Under the pieces are notes generated by a model. It was not told where the DNA came from and did not search any database. It worked only from the letters and a program-made list of their open reading frames with translations. DNA of 64,000 nucleotides from NCBI RefSeq assembly GCF_034479615.1, contig NZ_CP140255.1, positions 1,798,001 to 1,862,000 of the forward strand, read 5' to 3'. The position numbers were made by a program, and so were the translations under genes. Of the stretch, positions 24,481 through 31,602 are shown piece after piece (positions within the stretch are counted from its first letter, which is position 1; the number at the start of each line of letters is the position of its first letter). The DNA is from Vreelandella neptunia (lineage in GTDB: Bacteria; Pseudomonadota; Gammaproteobacteria; Pseudomonadales; Halomonadaceae).

Positions 24481-25458
24481 ATGTCTCAGCGTATTCAGTT
24501 TGCCCGCACCGGCGGTTCTGAGGTACTTGAACTGGTCGACGTTACCCCTGCTGAACCTGGTCAGGGTGAAGTGCGTGTTGCCAATAAAGCCGTTGGCCTT
24601 AATTTTATCGACATCTATTTTCGTACCGGGCTCTATCCAGCCCCTTCCATGCCTTCTGGCCTAGGCACCGAAGGTGCAGGTGTGGTCGATGCGGTTGGCG
24701 AAGGGGTCACACATCTTAACGTTGGCGATCGCGTGGCCTATGCCCAAGGCCCGTTGGGCGCCTATGCAGAGCTGCATGTGCTGCCAGCGGCTAAAGTGGT
24801 CAAACTCCCCGACTTCGTTGATTTCGAAACCGCAGCGGCGAGTATGCTCAAAGGCCTTACCGTGCAGTATCTGCTGCGCCAAACCTATGAACTACAAGGT
24901 GGCGAAACCATTCTGTTTCACGCCGCAGCGGGCGGGGTAGGTTCGATTGCCTGCCAGTGGGCGAAGTCGTTAGGCGTTAAGCTGATCGGCACAGTCAGTT
25001 CTCAGGAAAAAGCGGATCTAGCCATGGCCAACGGCGCCTGGGCGACGATTAATTACAGCGAAGAGAACGTGGTGGATCGCGTACGCGAGCTTACCAACGG
25101 CGACATGTGCGATGTGGTGTACGACTCGGTGGGTAAAGACACCTGGGAAATGTCACTGGATTGCCTAAAGCCCCGTGGGCTGATGGTCAGCTTTGGCAAC
25201 GCCTCTGGCCCGGTGGAGGGCGTCAATATCGGTATCCTTAACCAGAAGGGCGCGCTTTACGTTACCCGTCCCAGCCTCAATGGCTACGCCGACACCCGCG
25301 AGCGTTTTGAGAAGATGTGCGAAGAGTTTTTCGCCATGATTGAAAGCGGTAAGGTCAAGATCGATATCGCCAACCGCTACCCACTTGCCGAAGCGGGCAA
25401 AGCACAAGACGCGCTACAAAGCCGCAAAACCACCGGGTCTACTATTCTTTTACCGTAG
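24481..25458 (+). CDS. NADPH:quinone reductase, zeta-crystallin type
   Basis: A 325-residue zinc-free medium-chain dehydrogenase/reductase close to E. coli QorA. SGLGTEGAGVVDAVGEGVT in the N-terminal domain, the Rossmann motif FHAAAGGVGSIACQWAKSLG and the closing SRKTTGSTILLP are typical. It should reduce quinones or activated alkenes with NADPH. AAGGAG lies eight bases before ATG 24481. No regulator is adjacent. The Tn3 remnant was inserted 80 bases after its stop. Confidence 0.92.
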   Translation: MSQRIQFARTGGSEVLELVDVTPAEPGQGEVRVANKAVGLNFIDIYFRTGLYPAPSMPSGLGTEGAGVVDAVGEGVTHLNVGDRVAYAQGPLGAYAELHVLPAAKVVKLPDFVDFETAAASMLKGLTVQYLLRQTYELQGGETILFHAAAGGVGSIACQWAKSLGVKLIGTVSSQEKADLAMANGAWATINYSEENVVDRVRELTNGDMCDVVYDSVGKDTWEMSLDCLKPRGLMVSFGNASGPVEGVNIGILNQKGALYVTRPSLNGYADTRERFEKMCEEFFAMIESGKVKIDIANRYPLAEAGKAQDALQSRKTTGSTILLP

Positions 25459-25538
25459 CGAGTTCACTTTAGCCGACGATAGAGCTTTGAGAGGAGGAGC
25501 AGAGTTCAACCTAAAGCGGTGGCTTTCATCAGGCTAGG

Positions 25539-25574
25539 GGGAGATTCCGGTAGGGGCAGGATCGTATCATAAGG
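25539..25574 (+). repeat. Left terminal inverted repeat of the Tn3-family remnant
   Basis: 36 bases starting GGGAGATTCCGG and ending ATCGTATCATAAGG. The stop codon of the tnpA remnant lies inside it, as is common in Tn3 relatives. Because G residues run on both sides of the junction, the outer edge is uncertain by two bases. Confidence 0.75.
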
Positions 25575-26169
25575 CCCTCCGGGCTTGGTTTTTCCACCTG
25601 TATTCGCCTGTGAGCAAGATATGAGCCCATCCGAGTGGCGAGATATGCGCCAGGAGTTCAGGTGTGTAGTCCATTCCCGCCGCCGGGAAGAACTGGTCAT
25701 CGCTAGAGGCCGTAATGCCGCCTCCTCAGAGCTGGGCCATGGGCAGGTCTGATTGGGCTTTGACCATCATGGCTAGGGCGCGTTTGATCGCGTCGCTTTC
25801 CACGTGCCAACCGGACAAGCGCGAGAGTTGGAAGAAGTTATGTGTGTTGGTTGCCTCGGCCATCTTGCTCAGGCCGAGGTTCAACCCCTCGGCCAGCAAT
25901 ACATTCAGCAATCCTACGCTATCCTTGCAGAGCGAGCCGGTGCGCAGTTGTGTGAAGGCGTCCGTGAAGCCGGTTTCGTCATCGACTTCCTGTAAAAGGT
26001 AGGTAATGCGAGCGGCAGGCAGACGGCCATAGAGGTCGAGCACCAATTCGACAGCTTCCTTTGGCACCGCTGAACTTAGCCGGTCAATCTTGAGCACGCT
26101 ATTTTCAATGACTTTCGAGTTGGACCGTTCGCACGGTCTAATGATGACCACCATGCTCGCAGGCTTCAC
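25568..26169 (-). pseudogene. tnpA: Tn3-family transposase tnpA remnant
   Basis: The frame carries LLQEVDDETGFTDAFTQL, LLAEGLNLGLSKMAEAT and LSGWHV, then GGGITASSDDQFF, the Tn3 DDE-domain region containing the first catalytic Asp. A TGA at 25726-25728 replaces the conserved Trp before that motif. After DDQFFPAAG the sequence jumps to TPELLAHISPLGWAHILLTG, the very C-terminus of the family, so a central block of some 250 codons with the other catalytic residues is deleted. The N-terminal half (over 500 residues) is also missing. Clearly dead. Confidence 0.85.
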
Positions 26170-26205
26170 TCAGTTCGAACGCGATGCTCATCGTGCAAGA
26201 ATGGG
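26108..26205 (+). pseudogene. Serine resolvase (tnpR) fragment, left copy
   Basis: Plus-strand reading FELDRSHGLMMTTMLAGFTQF followed by ERDAHRARMGF matches the helix E region of Tn3-type resolvases, where relatives have MMATMLAGIAQFERDLIRERVKSG. Only about 33 codons survive, fused on the left to the tnpA remnant and on the right to noncoding sequence before the symporter gene. Confidence 0.7.
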
Positions 26206-26242
26206 GTTCGCTCTCCGCCGACGGGGGAGAGCGGTTGTTTTG

Positions 26243-27703
26243 TTATTTGGCGTGCTTTGCGGCAGGTTTGGCAGCCTCAGACGTTGATGCCGCCTCCTTG
26301 CTCCAGATGCCCGGTTCAACACGATCCTGAAGTTCCGGGAAGCTGGCAATATCAAATTCCGGCTCACCGGTTCGCCGTTGTGCGATGTAATCGGTGGTGA
26401 GTTTCCTGACGGTGCCCGAAAGCAACAGGATGACAACCAGGTTGATTGTTGCAAGTATTCCCATGATCGCGTCCGCCATGTTGAACACCAGGGTAACCGT
26501 CTGGAGGGATCCCCAGAACGTTGCCGCCAGCAACACTGCTTTCAGCATTGTCTGCACCACTGCGTTGCTGCCGAAAACGATCGAGATTGCGTTTTCAGTA
26601 AAAGAGTATATCCCCATAATAGTAGTGAACGCGAAGAACAGTACGGCAATGGCAAGGAAATAGCTTCCGGCACCGCCAATATGCGCGCTGAGAGCGGCTT
26701 GGGTTAACTCGATCCCTTTGAGAGTGGAATCGGAGCCCATCACACCGGACGTCAGGATCAAGATCGCGGTCGCTGTGCAGATCACGATGGTGTCGATGAA
26801 GACGCTTAGCGCTTGAACGAACCCCTGCGCAACTGGGTGGTGCGGGTTCGGCGTGGCCGATGCAGCGATATGCGGCACGGTGCCCATACCCGCTTCGTTG
26901 GAAAACAAACCGCGTTGTACGCCATTCAGCATTGCCGCGAAAACACCGCCCGCGGCACCGCCTGCGGCTTCCTGCCAGCCAAAAGCGCTGGCGAAGATCG
27001 TACCGATGACGTCCGGTACCTCGGTGATGTTGATCGCCATGACAACCAGTGCAATAAAAACATATGCGGCGGCCATGAACGGCACGATGACTTCGGCGAC
27101 AGAGGCAATTCTGGAAATACCGCCATGGATCACCACACCGATCAAAAGGCTCACCACAGCCCCGGTCATCCAGGTGGGGAAATTAAAGGCTCCATTCATG
27201 GCTCCGGCGATAGAGTTAGACTGAACGGAAGCAAAAACCAGCCCGGCGATGGCAAAAAGAACCGCGAACACAGTGCCGAGCCAGGGGAGTTTCAAACCTC
27301 TGGCGATATAGAACTCGGGGCCTCCGCGAATGCTGCCGTCTTCAGTACGGGCCTTGTACAACTGCGCCAGCGTGCTTTCCGAAAAGGCCGTGGCCATGCC
27401 CAGAAGTGCGACGAGCCACATCCAGAATATGGCACCCGGCCCTCCATAAAAAAGCGCAATGGCCACCCCTACGATGTTCCCGGTTCCAACACGCGAAGCT
27501 AGGCTGATTGTCAGTGCCTGAAATGGCGAGATACTGCCGATTTCACGCTCTCCCGAGGCGGAGATAGTCCTGATCATCTCCCTGACATGTCGAAACTGGA
27601 TGAACCCGAGTTTGAAAGTAAGGTACAGGCCTGCAGCCAGAAGGCCATACGTCAGAACGTATAACCATAGATACTCGTTGATAGTGTTGACGATCGTTTC
27701 CAT
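26243..27703 (-). CDS. AGCS-family amino acid:cation (alanine/glycine) symporter
   Basis: A 486-residue polytopic protein with about ten membrane helices. SISPFQALTISLASRVGTGNIVGVA is the cation/substrate-binding signature of the alanine/glycine:cation symporter family (AgcS/DagA). GGPGAIFWMWLVALLGMATAFSE, GGPEFYIARGL and RGLFSNEAGMGTVPHIAASA are also diagnostic. It should import a small neutral amino acid with Na+ or H+. It lies within the Tn3 remnant, 135 bases downstream of the glutamine amidotransferase gene on the same strand, and its codon use looks more evenly GC-rich than that of neighbouring island genes, suggesting transfer. Confidence 0.92.
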   Translation of the reverse strand: METIVNTINEYLWLYVLTYGLLAAGLYLTFKLGFIQFRHVREMIRTISASGEREIGSISPFQALTISLASRVGTGNIVGVAIALFYGGPGAIFWMWLVALLGMATAFSESTLAQLYKARTEDGSIRGGPEFYIARGLKLPWLGTVFAVLFAIAGLVFASVQSNSIAGAMNGAFNFPTWMTGAVVSLLIGVVIHGGISRIASVAEVIVPFMAAAYVFIALVVMAINITEVPDVIGTIFASAFGWQEAAGGAAGGVFAAMLNGVQRGLFSNEAGMGTVPHIAASATPNPHHPVAQGFVQALSVFIDTIVICTATAILILTSGVMGSDSTLKGIELTQAALSAHIGGAGSYFLAIAVLFFAFTTIMGIYSFTENAISIVFGSNAVVQTMLKAVLLAATFWGSLQTVTLVFNMADAIMGILATINLVVILLLSGTVRKLTTDYIAQRRTGEPEFDIASFPELQDRVEPGIWSKEAASTSEAAKPAAKHAK

Positions 27704-27838
27704 TTTCTCGCTGACCTTATTATTATTTCGGATGGGTTATTCGACGGAACAACCCAATCTTCAGGTGGGTTTTAGGTTTCATTCCTGCGACAGAAATTAT
27801 CCCTGTTGGCCATCTGCAGTGACCTGTTGGGCTTGAGA

Positions 27839-28546
27839 TCACGGAGATAAGTTAAGCCAGCGTTCGGCCATTTGTGTGCATAGTTGAGACTGACGCTTAA
27901 AATCTTCGATGGTGAAGTTGAGCATCCTTTTGCTGATCATTTCACCGTTTTCGTCGACCCTATCGGCGACCACCTTTGCCAAATTCTTCACTTCTTCCAC
28001 GGTCAGTTCCGGGTGAAACTGCACGCCATAGCAGTGTTTGCCGACGCGATAAGCCTGATTTGTAAGATTGTCCCCGGTCAGCAGTAAGTCGGCGCCTTGC
28101 GGCAGTTGAAAGCGATCCTCGTGCAGTTCGTAGAACCGTGATCTCTCGGGAACCACCGAGAAGACAGGGTCGTCCTTGGCGGCCTGCGTCGACTGCAAAT
28201 CGGTGAACGCGATCTCCCAACCGTCATTGGACTCGTTCTCGGTGCCCATTGATCGCGCCAGGAGCTGCGCGCCCAGGCAAATGCCGAAGATCGGTTTCTG
28301 CGACGTGCGAAATTCCTCTATGATCTCGAGCACGTGGGGCAAGAACGGGTTGGTCTCATCGTCGAACCCGTTAGCCCTGCCGCCAAGTACAACCAATCCG
28401 TAGTATCCCTTGGCGTCGATTGGCGAGAACGTTTGCCCTTCATAGACTAGCAGCGTCTCAAGCTCTGCCCCGGCCTTTTCCAGAGAAGCCCCGAAGTGAC
28501 CACTCGGCGCGTATAGATCGTTCTGAACGACCAGTATCTTTTTCAC
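27839..28546 (-). CDS. Class I glutamine amidotransferase-like protein
   Basis: A 235-residue single-domain class I glutamine amidotransferase. The nucleophile elbow is FGICLGAQLLA (Cys about 95) and the His-Glu pair is in GVQFHPELTVEE (about 178). There is no synthetase domain, so it resembles GMP-synthase-like amidotransferases that hydrolyse or deglutamylate small molecules. Partner and substrate are unknown. GTG 28546 follows GAGGATGAACT. It precedes the AGCS symporter in the Tn3-borne cargo, suggesting use of an imported amino acid or gamma-glutamyl compound, under the TetR regulator encoded beyond the IS; this is inference. Confidence 0.87.
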   Translation of the reverse strand: MKKILVVQNDLYAPSGHFGASLEKAGAELETLLVYEGQTFSPIDAKGYYGLVVLGGRANGFDDETNPFLPHVLEIIEEFRTSQKPIFGICLGAQLLARSMGTENESNDGWEIAFTDLQSTQAAKDDPVFSVVPERSRFYELHEDRFQLPQGADLLLTGDNLTNQAYRVGKHCYGVQFHPELTVEEVKNLAKVVADRVDENGEMISKRMLNFTIEDFKRQSQLCTQMAERWLNLSP

Positions 28547-28884
28547 AGTTCATCCTCATTTTGGCAGCCAAAAGCGACTTTTGTTGTTAAAAAGATGATA
28601 ATTGTCATATAAAGATTCTGTCAAGGGATACTTTGCGGGTACTGCGCGAGCGAGATGGGAAGCAATTTCACTTTATTCGGTCGCTTTTCCGGGGCGCGGT
28701 CGCGGGCGCGACGCCGAGACTGCGGCGCAGAAGAAACCACAGCACTGTTTACAGGAAACATGTTGTGTACTTTGTCCGCAGGGGGCAGGGTTCGACAGTC
28801 ACGGGACGCACACGGTAATCCACCCGAAAAACCAGGGTGCTCAAAAGTAGAATTTTCCGTAAGCTAAACGCAGGTAGGTTCTGC

Positions 28885-29151
28885 ATGAAAAAATCACGCT
28901 TTTCCCATAGCCAAATCATGGCCATCCTGAAGCAAGCCAAGAGCGGAGTGCCGGTGCCTGAGCTCTGCCATGAACACGGCATGAGCAGTGCTAGTCTTTA
29001 TAAGTGGCGAGCCAAATTCGGCGGCATAGATACCTCTATGATCAAGCGTATGAAAGAGCTTGAGGATGAAAATCGGCGTTTGAAAAAAATGTACGCCGAA
29101 GAGCGTCTCAAGTCCGAACTGCGTAAGGAAGCCCTTGAGGGAAAGTGGTAA
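28885..29151 (+). CDS. IS3-family transposase OrfA
   Basis: An 88-residue protein: a helix-turn-helix (SHSQIMAILKQAKSGVPVPELCHEHGMSSASLYKWRAKFGG in relatives' order) followed by a leucine-rich coiled coil (MIKRMKELEDENRRLKKMYAEE). This is the DNA-binding OrfA of IS3-type elements, normally joined to OrfB by programmed frameshifting. It is intact, but its OrfB partner is broken. Confidence 0.85.
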   Translation: MKKSRFSHSQIMAILKQAKSGVPVPELCHEHGMSSASLYKWRAKFGGIDTSMIKRMKELEDENRRLKKMYAEERLKSELRKEALEGKW

Positions 29152-29955
29152 AGCCATCTCTCCGCCGTGAGATGGCGCAAAAAGCGGTAGCGCATGTCCG
29201 TTGTAGCATTCGCCTGGCTTGCGTCACCTTCAGCGTCAGCGAGTCCTGCTATCGCTACCTAGGCAAGCTCAACTCTGAAAACGCCGAGATTGCCGACCTG
29301 CTGGTGCGATTGACCCATCACCAGCGCAACTGGGGCTTTGGCCTATGTTTCTGTATCTGCGCAACGTGAGGGGCTATCCCTGGAACTACAAACGCGTTTA
29401 CCGAATTTATCGGGAGCTGGAGCTGAACATGCAAGCCCCGCAAGCGGCTGGTACGTGAAAAGCCCGAGCCGCTGGTAGTGCCCAAGGTCATCAACGCCAG
29501 TTTGACCATGGATTTCAAGCCTGAACAGCTAGAAGCTGGACGTAGTTACCGGCTATTCAATGTGATCGATGATTACAACCGGGAAGGCCTGGGCATTGAG
29601 TGGATCTGTCTTTACCCTCTGAGCGGGTAATGCGAGCACTGGATCAGATCATCGAGTAGCGTGGAAAACCTGCCCAGATTCGCTGTGACAACGGTTCAGA
29701 ATACATCAGTGCTGCCCGGGCTGAGCAACAGGGTATTACCTTGGTCTTTATCCAGCCCGGCAACCCGCAGCAGGTGAGTATATCGAGCGCTACAATCGAA
29801 CTGTGCGCTACGACTGGCTGGTTCACTACCTGTTCCACTCCCTTGAGGACGTTCAGGAATATGCAACGCAGAGGCTATGGACTTACAATAACGAACGACC
29901 CAACATGGCCCTCGGAGGCATTACTCCTCAACAGAAACTGGCCATGGCGGCCTGA
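29148..29955 (+). pseudogene. IS3-family transposase OrfB with several frameshifts
   Basis: Recognisable pieces occur in different frames: RCSIRLACVTFSVSESCYRY, then FLYLRNVRGYPWNYKRVYRI, then KPRKRLVREKPEPL with MDFKPEQL and VIDDYNREGLGIE (two of the DDE acidic residues), and finally NNERPNMALGGITPQQKL at the end. At least three frameshifts interrupt the rve integrase domain, so this copy cannot transpose alone. Confidence 0.85.
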
Positions 29956-30009
29956 ACTCTATTCTTGAAGCCCTCTTAAAATGGGGGGATTACCTTACAA
30001 GCAACAGCA

Positions 30010-30675
30010 ATGGCCAAGAGAAAAGAACAGATTTTGTCAACTCAAAAAACGCGAAAACCCGTGCAGGAACGAGGCATCAAGCGCCGCAGTGAGATCCTTT
30101 CTGCGGCGGTTCAGATCATTTCAGAGACCGGCACTACCGGCGCAACCGCTCACAAGATTGCAGAGCGGGCTAACCTACCGGCATCTTCGGTCTATCAGTA
30201 TTTTCCGAAACCAGAGATGATTTTTGAGGTGTTGGCAGAACAGCGTGCATCGGACATGATAGAACACCTGAAGAAAGAATTTGCCGGCAGGGATTTCGAC
30301 AACTGGTGGCAGATGTACGAGATTGTTGCAAAAGCTACTTGTGAATTTTACAGGGACGATCCGGTTAACGCCCGTCTCTTTTTGGGGATGGATGCTGCGA
30401 TTATCGTGCGGCTTGGCGCAGCCTCCCGTCTGACCCGGTTCGCCGAATGGTTCTGTGAGGAACTGGAAAGCAGATTCATCGTCACCGACCTCCGTGGAAT
30501 GCGTGAGCCTCTGGCGATTTCGGTGAATGTCTTTGACGCCGCCCTGTCGCGGAGTATTTCTCTATACGGCGAAATCCGGCCGCAATATTTTGATGAGGCC
30601 AAAGAGGCCGTATTCGGGTATCTCAATGCTCGAATAGAACCCAACGTGAAGAAAAGAGTTGTGAAGGCTACATAG
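30010..30675 (+). CDS. TetR-family transcriptional regulator
   Basis: A 221-residue protein. The N-terminal domain (about 24-70) has the TetR helix-turn-helix: RRSEILSAAVQIISETGTTG, then KIAERANLPASSVYQYFPKPEMIFEVL. The C-terminal ligand domain is not assignable. It is encoded just after the IS element within the Tn3 remnant, divergent from the amidotransferase and symporter genes across the IS insertion, so it probably once repressed them. The start could be ATG 30010; no strong ribosome site is seen. Confidence 0.88.
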   Translation: MAKRKEQILSTQKTRKPVQERGIKRRSEILSAAVQIISETGTTGATAHKIAERANLPASSVYQYFPKPEMIFEVLAEQRASDMIEHLKKEFAGRDFDNWWQMYEIVAKATCEFYRDDPVNARLFLGMDAAIIVRLGAASRLTRFAEWFCEELESRFIVTDLRGMREPLAISVNVFDAALSRSISLYGEIRPQYFDEAKEAVFGYLNARIEPNVKKRVVKAT

Positions 30676-30964
30676 GGCTCTCGATTGTTTTGCGCCCGTG
30701 CTGACAACTGGAACGGGGCTCTCTTGGCCGGAATTCATACGACTCATGACCAGGGCAGCCAGGTTTGAAAACCAGACAACACCGAACGTCTGCATAGCGT
30801 CAGCGCATACTGTCTTTACCTCGGCGACTACTGACTTGGCGAGAAAGGCCTCTTTCATGATGGGTTCGTGCTCTGATTTTTCGGTCAGTTGAAGCGAGCG
30901 TAAGCTGCTTTCCAAGTTCCCTGGTTTTTCTTCATAACGCTCAAATATGCACGCTCGATCCAGC
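30676..30964. other. Unassigned stretch between TetR gene and resolvase remnant
   Basis: The minus strand has an open frame (about 30700-30900, including MKEAFLAKSVVAEVKTVCAD and MQTFGVVWFSNLAALVMSRM) without a ribosome site or recognisable family. It may be the tail of a deleted cargo gene. I see no other signal. Confidence 0.35.
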
Positions 30965-31255
30965 TGGGCCGAGCTTCGAGTTGGGCAGCCCGCACGGCCG
31001 TATGATGGCCACCATGCTCGCATCGCCCAGTTTGAACGCGGCCTGCTCAACGTGCGCGTAAAATCCGGCCTTGCCGCTGTGCGGGCGCGAGGAAAGAAAC
31101 TCGGGCGGTAACCGGATCAACGCCCGAAATCAGATAAACTCGTACCTAAGGTGATCTAGGCCGTTGCCGAAGGCAAGTCATACCGATGGATTGCCTGCGA
31201 TCTCAGCATTTCCAAAATACCGTATCAGAAATCGTGAAACGGAACCGACAGACCG
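30965..31255 (+). pseudogene. Serine resolvase (tnpR) C-terminal remnant, right copy
   Basis: With small frameshifts the plus strand reads IAQFERGLLNVRVKSGLAAV, RARGKKLGR, PDQRPKSDKLVPKV and AVAEGKSYRWIA-DLSISK, the linker and C-terminal helix-turn-helix of a Tn3-type resolvase. The bases around 31003-31035 closely resemble the left fragment at 26136-26170. At least two in-frame stops and one base deletion are present. The right inverted repeat starts immediately afterwards. Confidence 0.75.
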
Positions 31256-31290
31256 CCTTATGATACGATGCTCCCCCTACTGAATCTACA
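31256..31290 (-). repeat. Right terminal inverted repeat of the Tn3-family remnant
   Basis: On the minus strand it reads TGTAGATTCAGTAGGGGG and ends ATCGTATCATAAGG. Relative to the left end it has one base deleted and a few substitutions, mostly in the outermost bases, so this end is probably no longer a good transposase substrate. Confidence 0.75.
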
Positions 31291-31423
31291 CTAGGCCAGG
31301 AAGTGCCCTGTACCTCGAAGTCTGCACGGATCGCTATAAGATAGTTGATGCTCGCAGTATTGTTGATTACAAAAGTAAGCGCTTTTATTAGCCCGTTTTA
31401 CCCTTCATTACACTATCGCTATG

Positions 31424-31448
31424 AAGCTCGGCTTTGCCGAGCTTTTTT
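31424..31448 (+). terminator. Rho-independent terminator
   Basis: AAGCTCGGC-TTT-GCCGAGCTT followed by a T run. It lies in the 31296-31602 gap, which otherwise holds no gene; it probably ended a transcript whose gene is now beyond the transposon, or insulates the permease gene. Confidence 0.85.
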
Positions 31449-31602
31449 ACCTTTTGGCTAAGTGTTTATAGGCTTGGTATATGCAGGGTCTATACCTCTG
31501 TATAGTAAACGTCTAATGTGCAGAAGAAATAGCCATGTTAGAGCGTGGCGTGCATCGATCGCGTGGTGAACTTTCAAATGCCTGCAAGGGAGTGGGAAAA
31601 GG

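Larger units (their letters stand above)
28814..29994 (+). mobile_element. IS3-family insertion sequence, decayed (about 1.18 kb)
   Basis: The two ends are related inverted repeats: left GGTAATCCACCC at 28814, right the complement of GGTAATCCCCCC ending at 29994, with further scattered matches (GGG, then TAGA-TT) over about 36 bases. The size and an orfA/orfB layout fit IS3. No clear target duplication was seen; the immediate flanks are CACAC and TTACA, so the true tips may lie a few bases further out. It separates the amidotransferase promoter from the TetR gene. Confidence 0.75.
25539..31290. mobile_element. Decayed Tn3-family transposon with metabolic cargo (about 5.75 kb)
   Basis: The left end (25539-25574) and right end (31256-31290) are inverted repeats sharing AGATTC and an identical inner block ATCGTATCATAAGG, matching the TAAG-ending 38-bp style of Tn3 ends. 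CTAGG occurs directly outside both ends (25534-25538 and 31291-31295), consistent with the 5-bp target duplication of this family. Inside are a tnpA remnant, two resolvase remnants, an AGCS symporter, a glutamine amidotransferase, a decayed IS3 element and a TetR regulator. No functional transposase remains, so it is immobile unless helped in trans. Confidence 0.75.

Noticed and set aside
26813..27502. 229-codon plus-strand frame opposite the AGCS symporter
   Set aside because: Antisense shadow of a membrane protein gene with strongly polar, low-complexity translation and no ribosome site.
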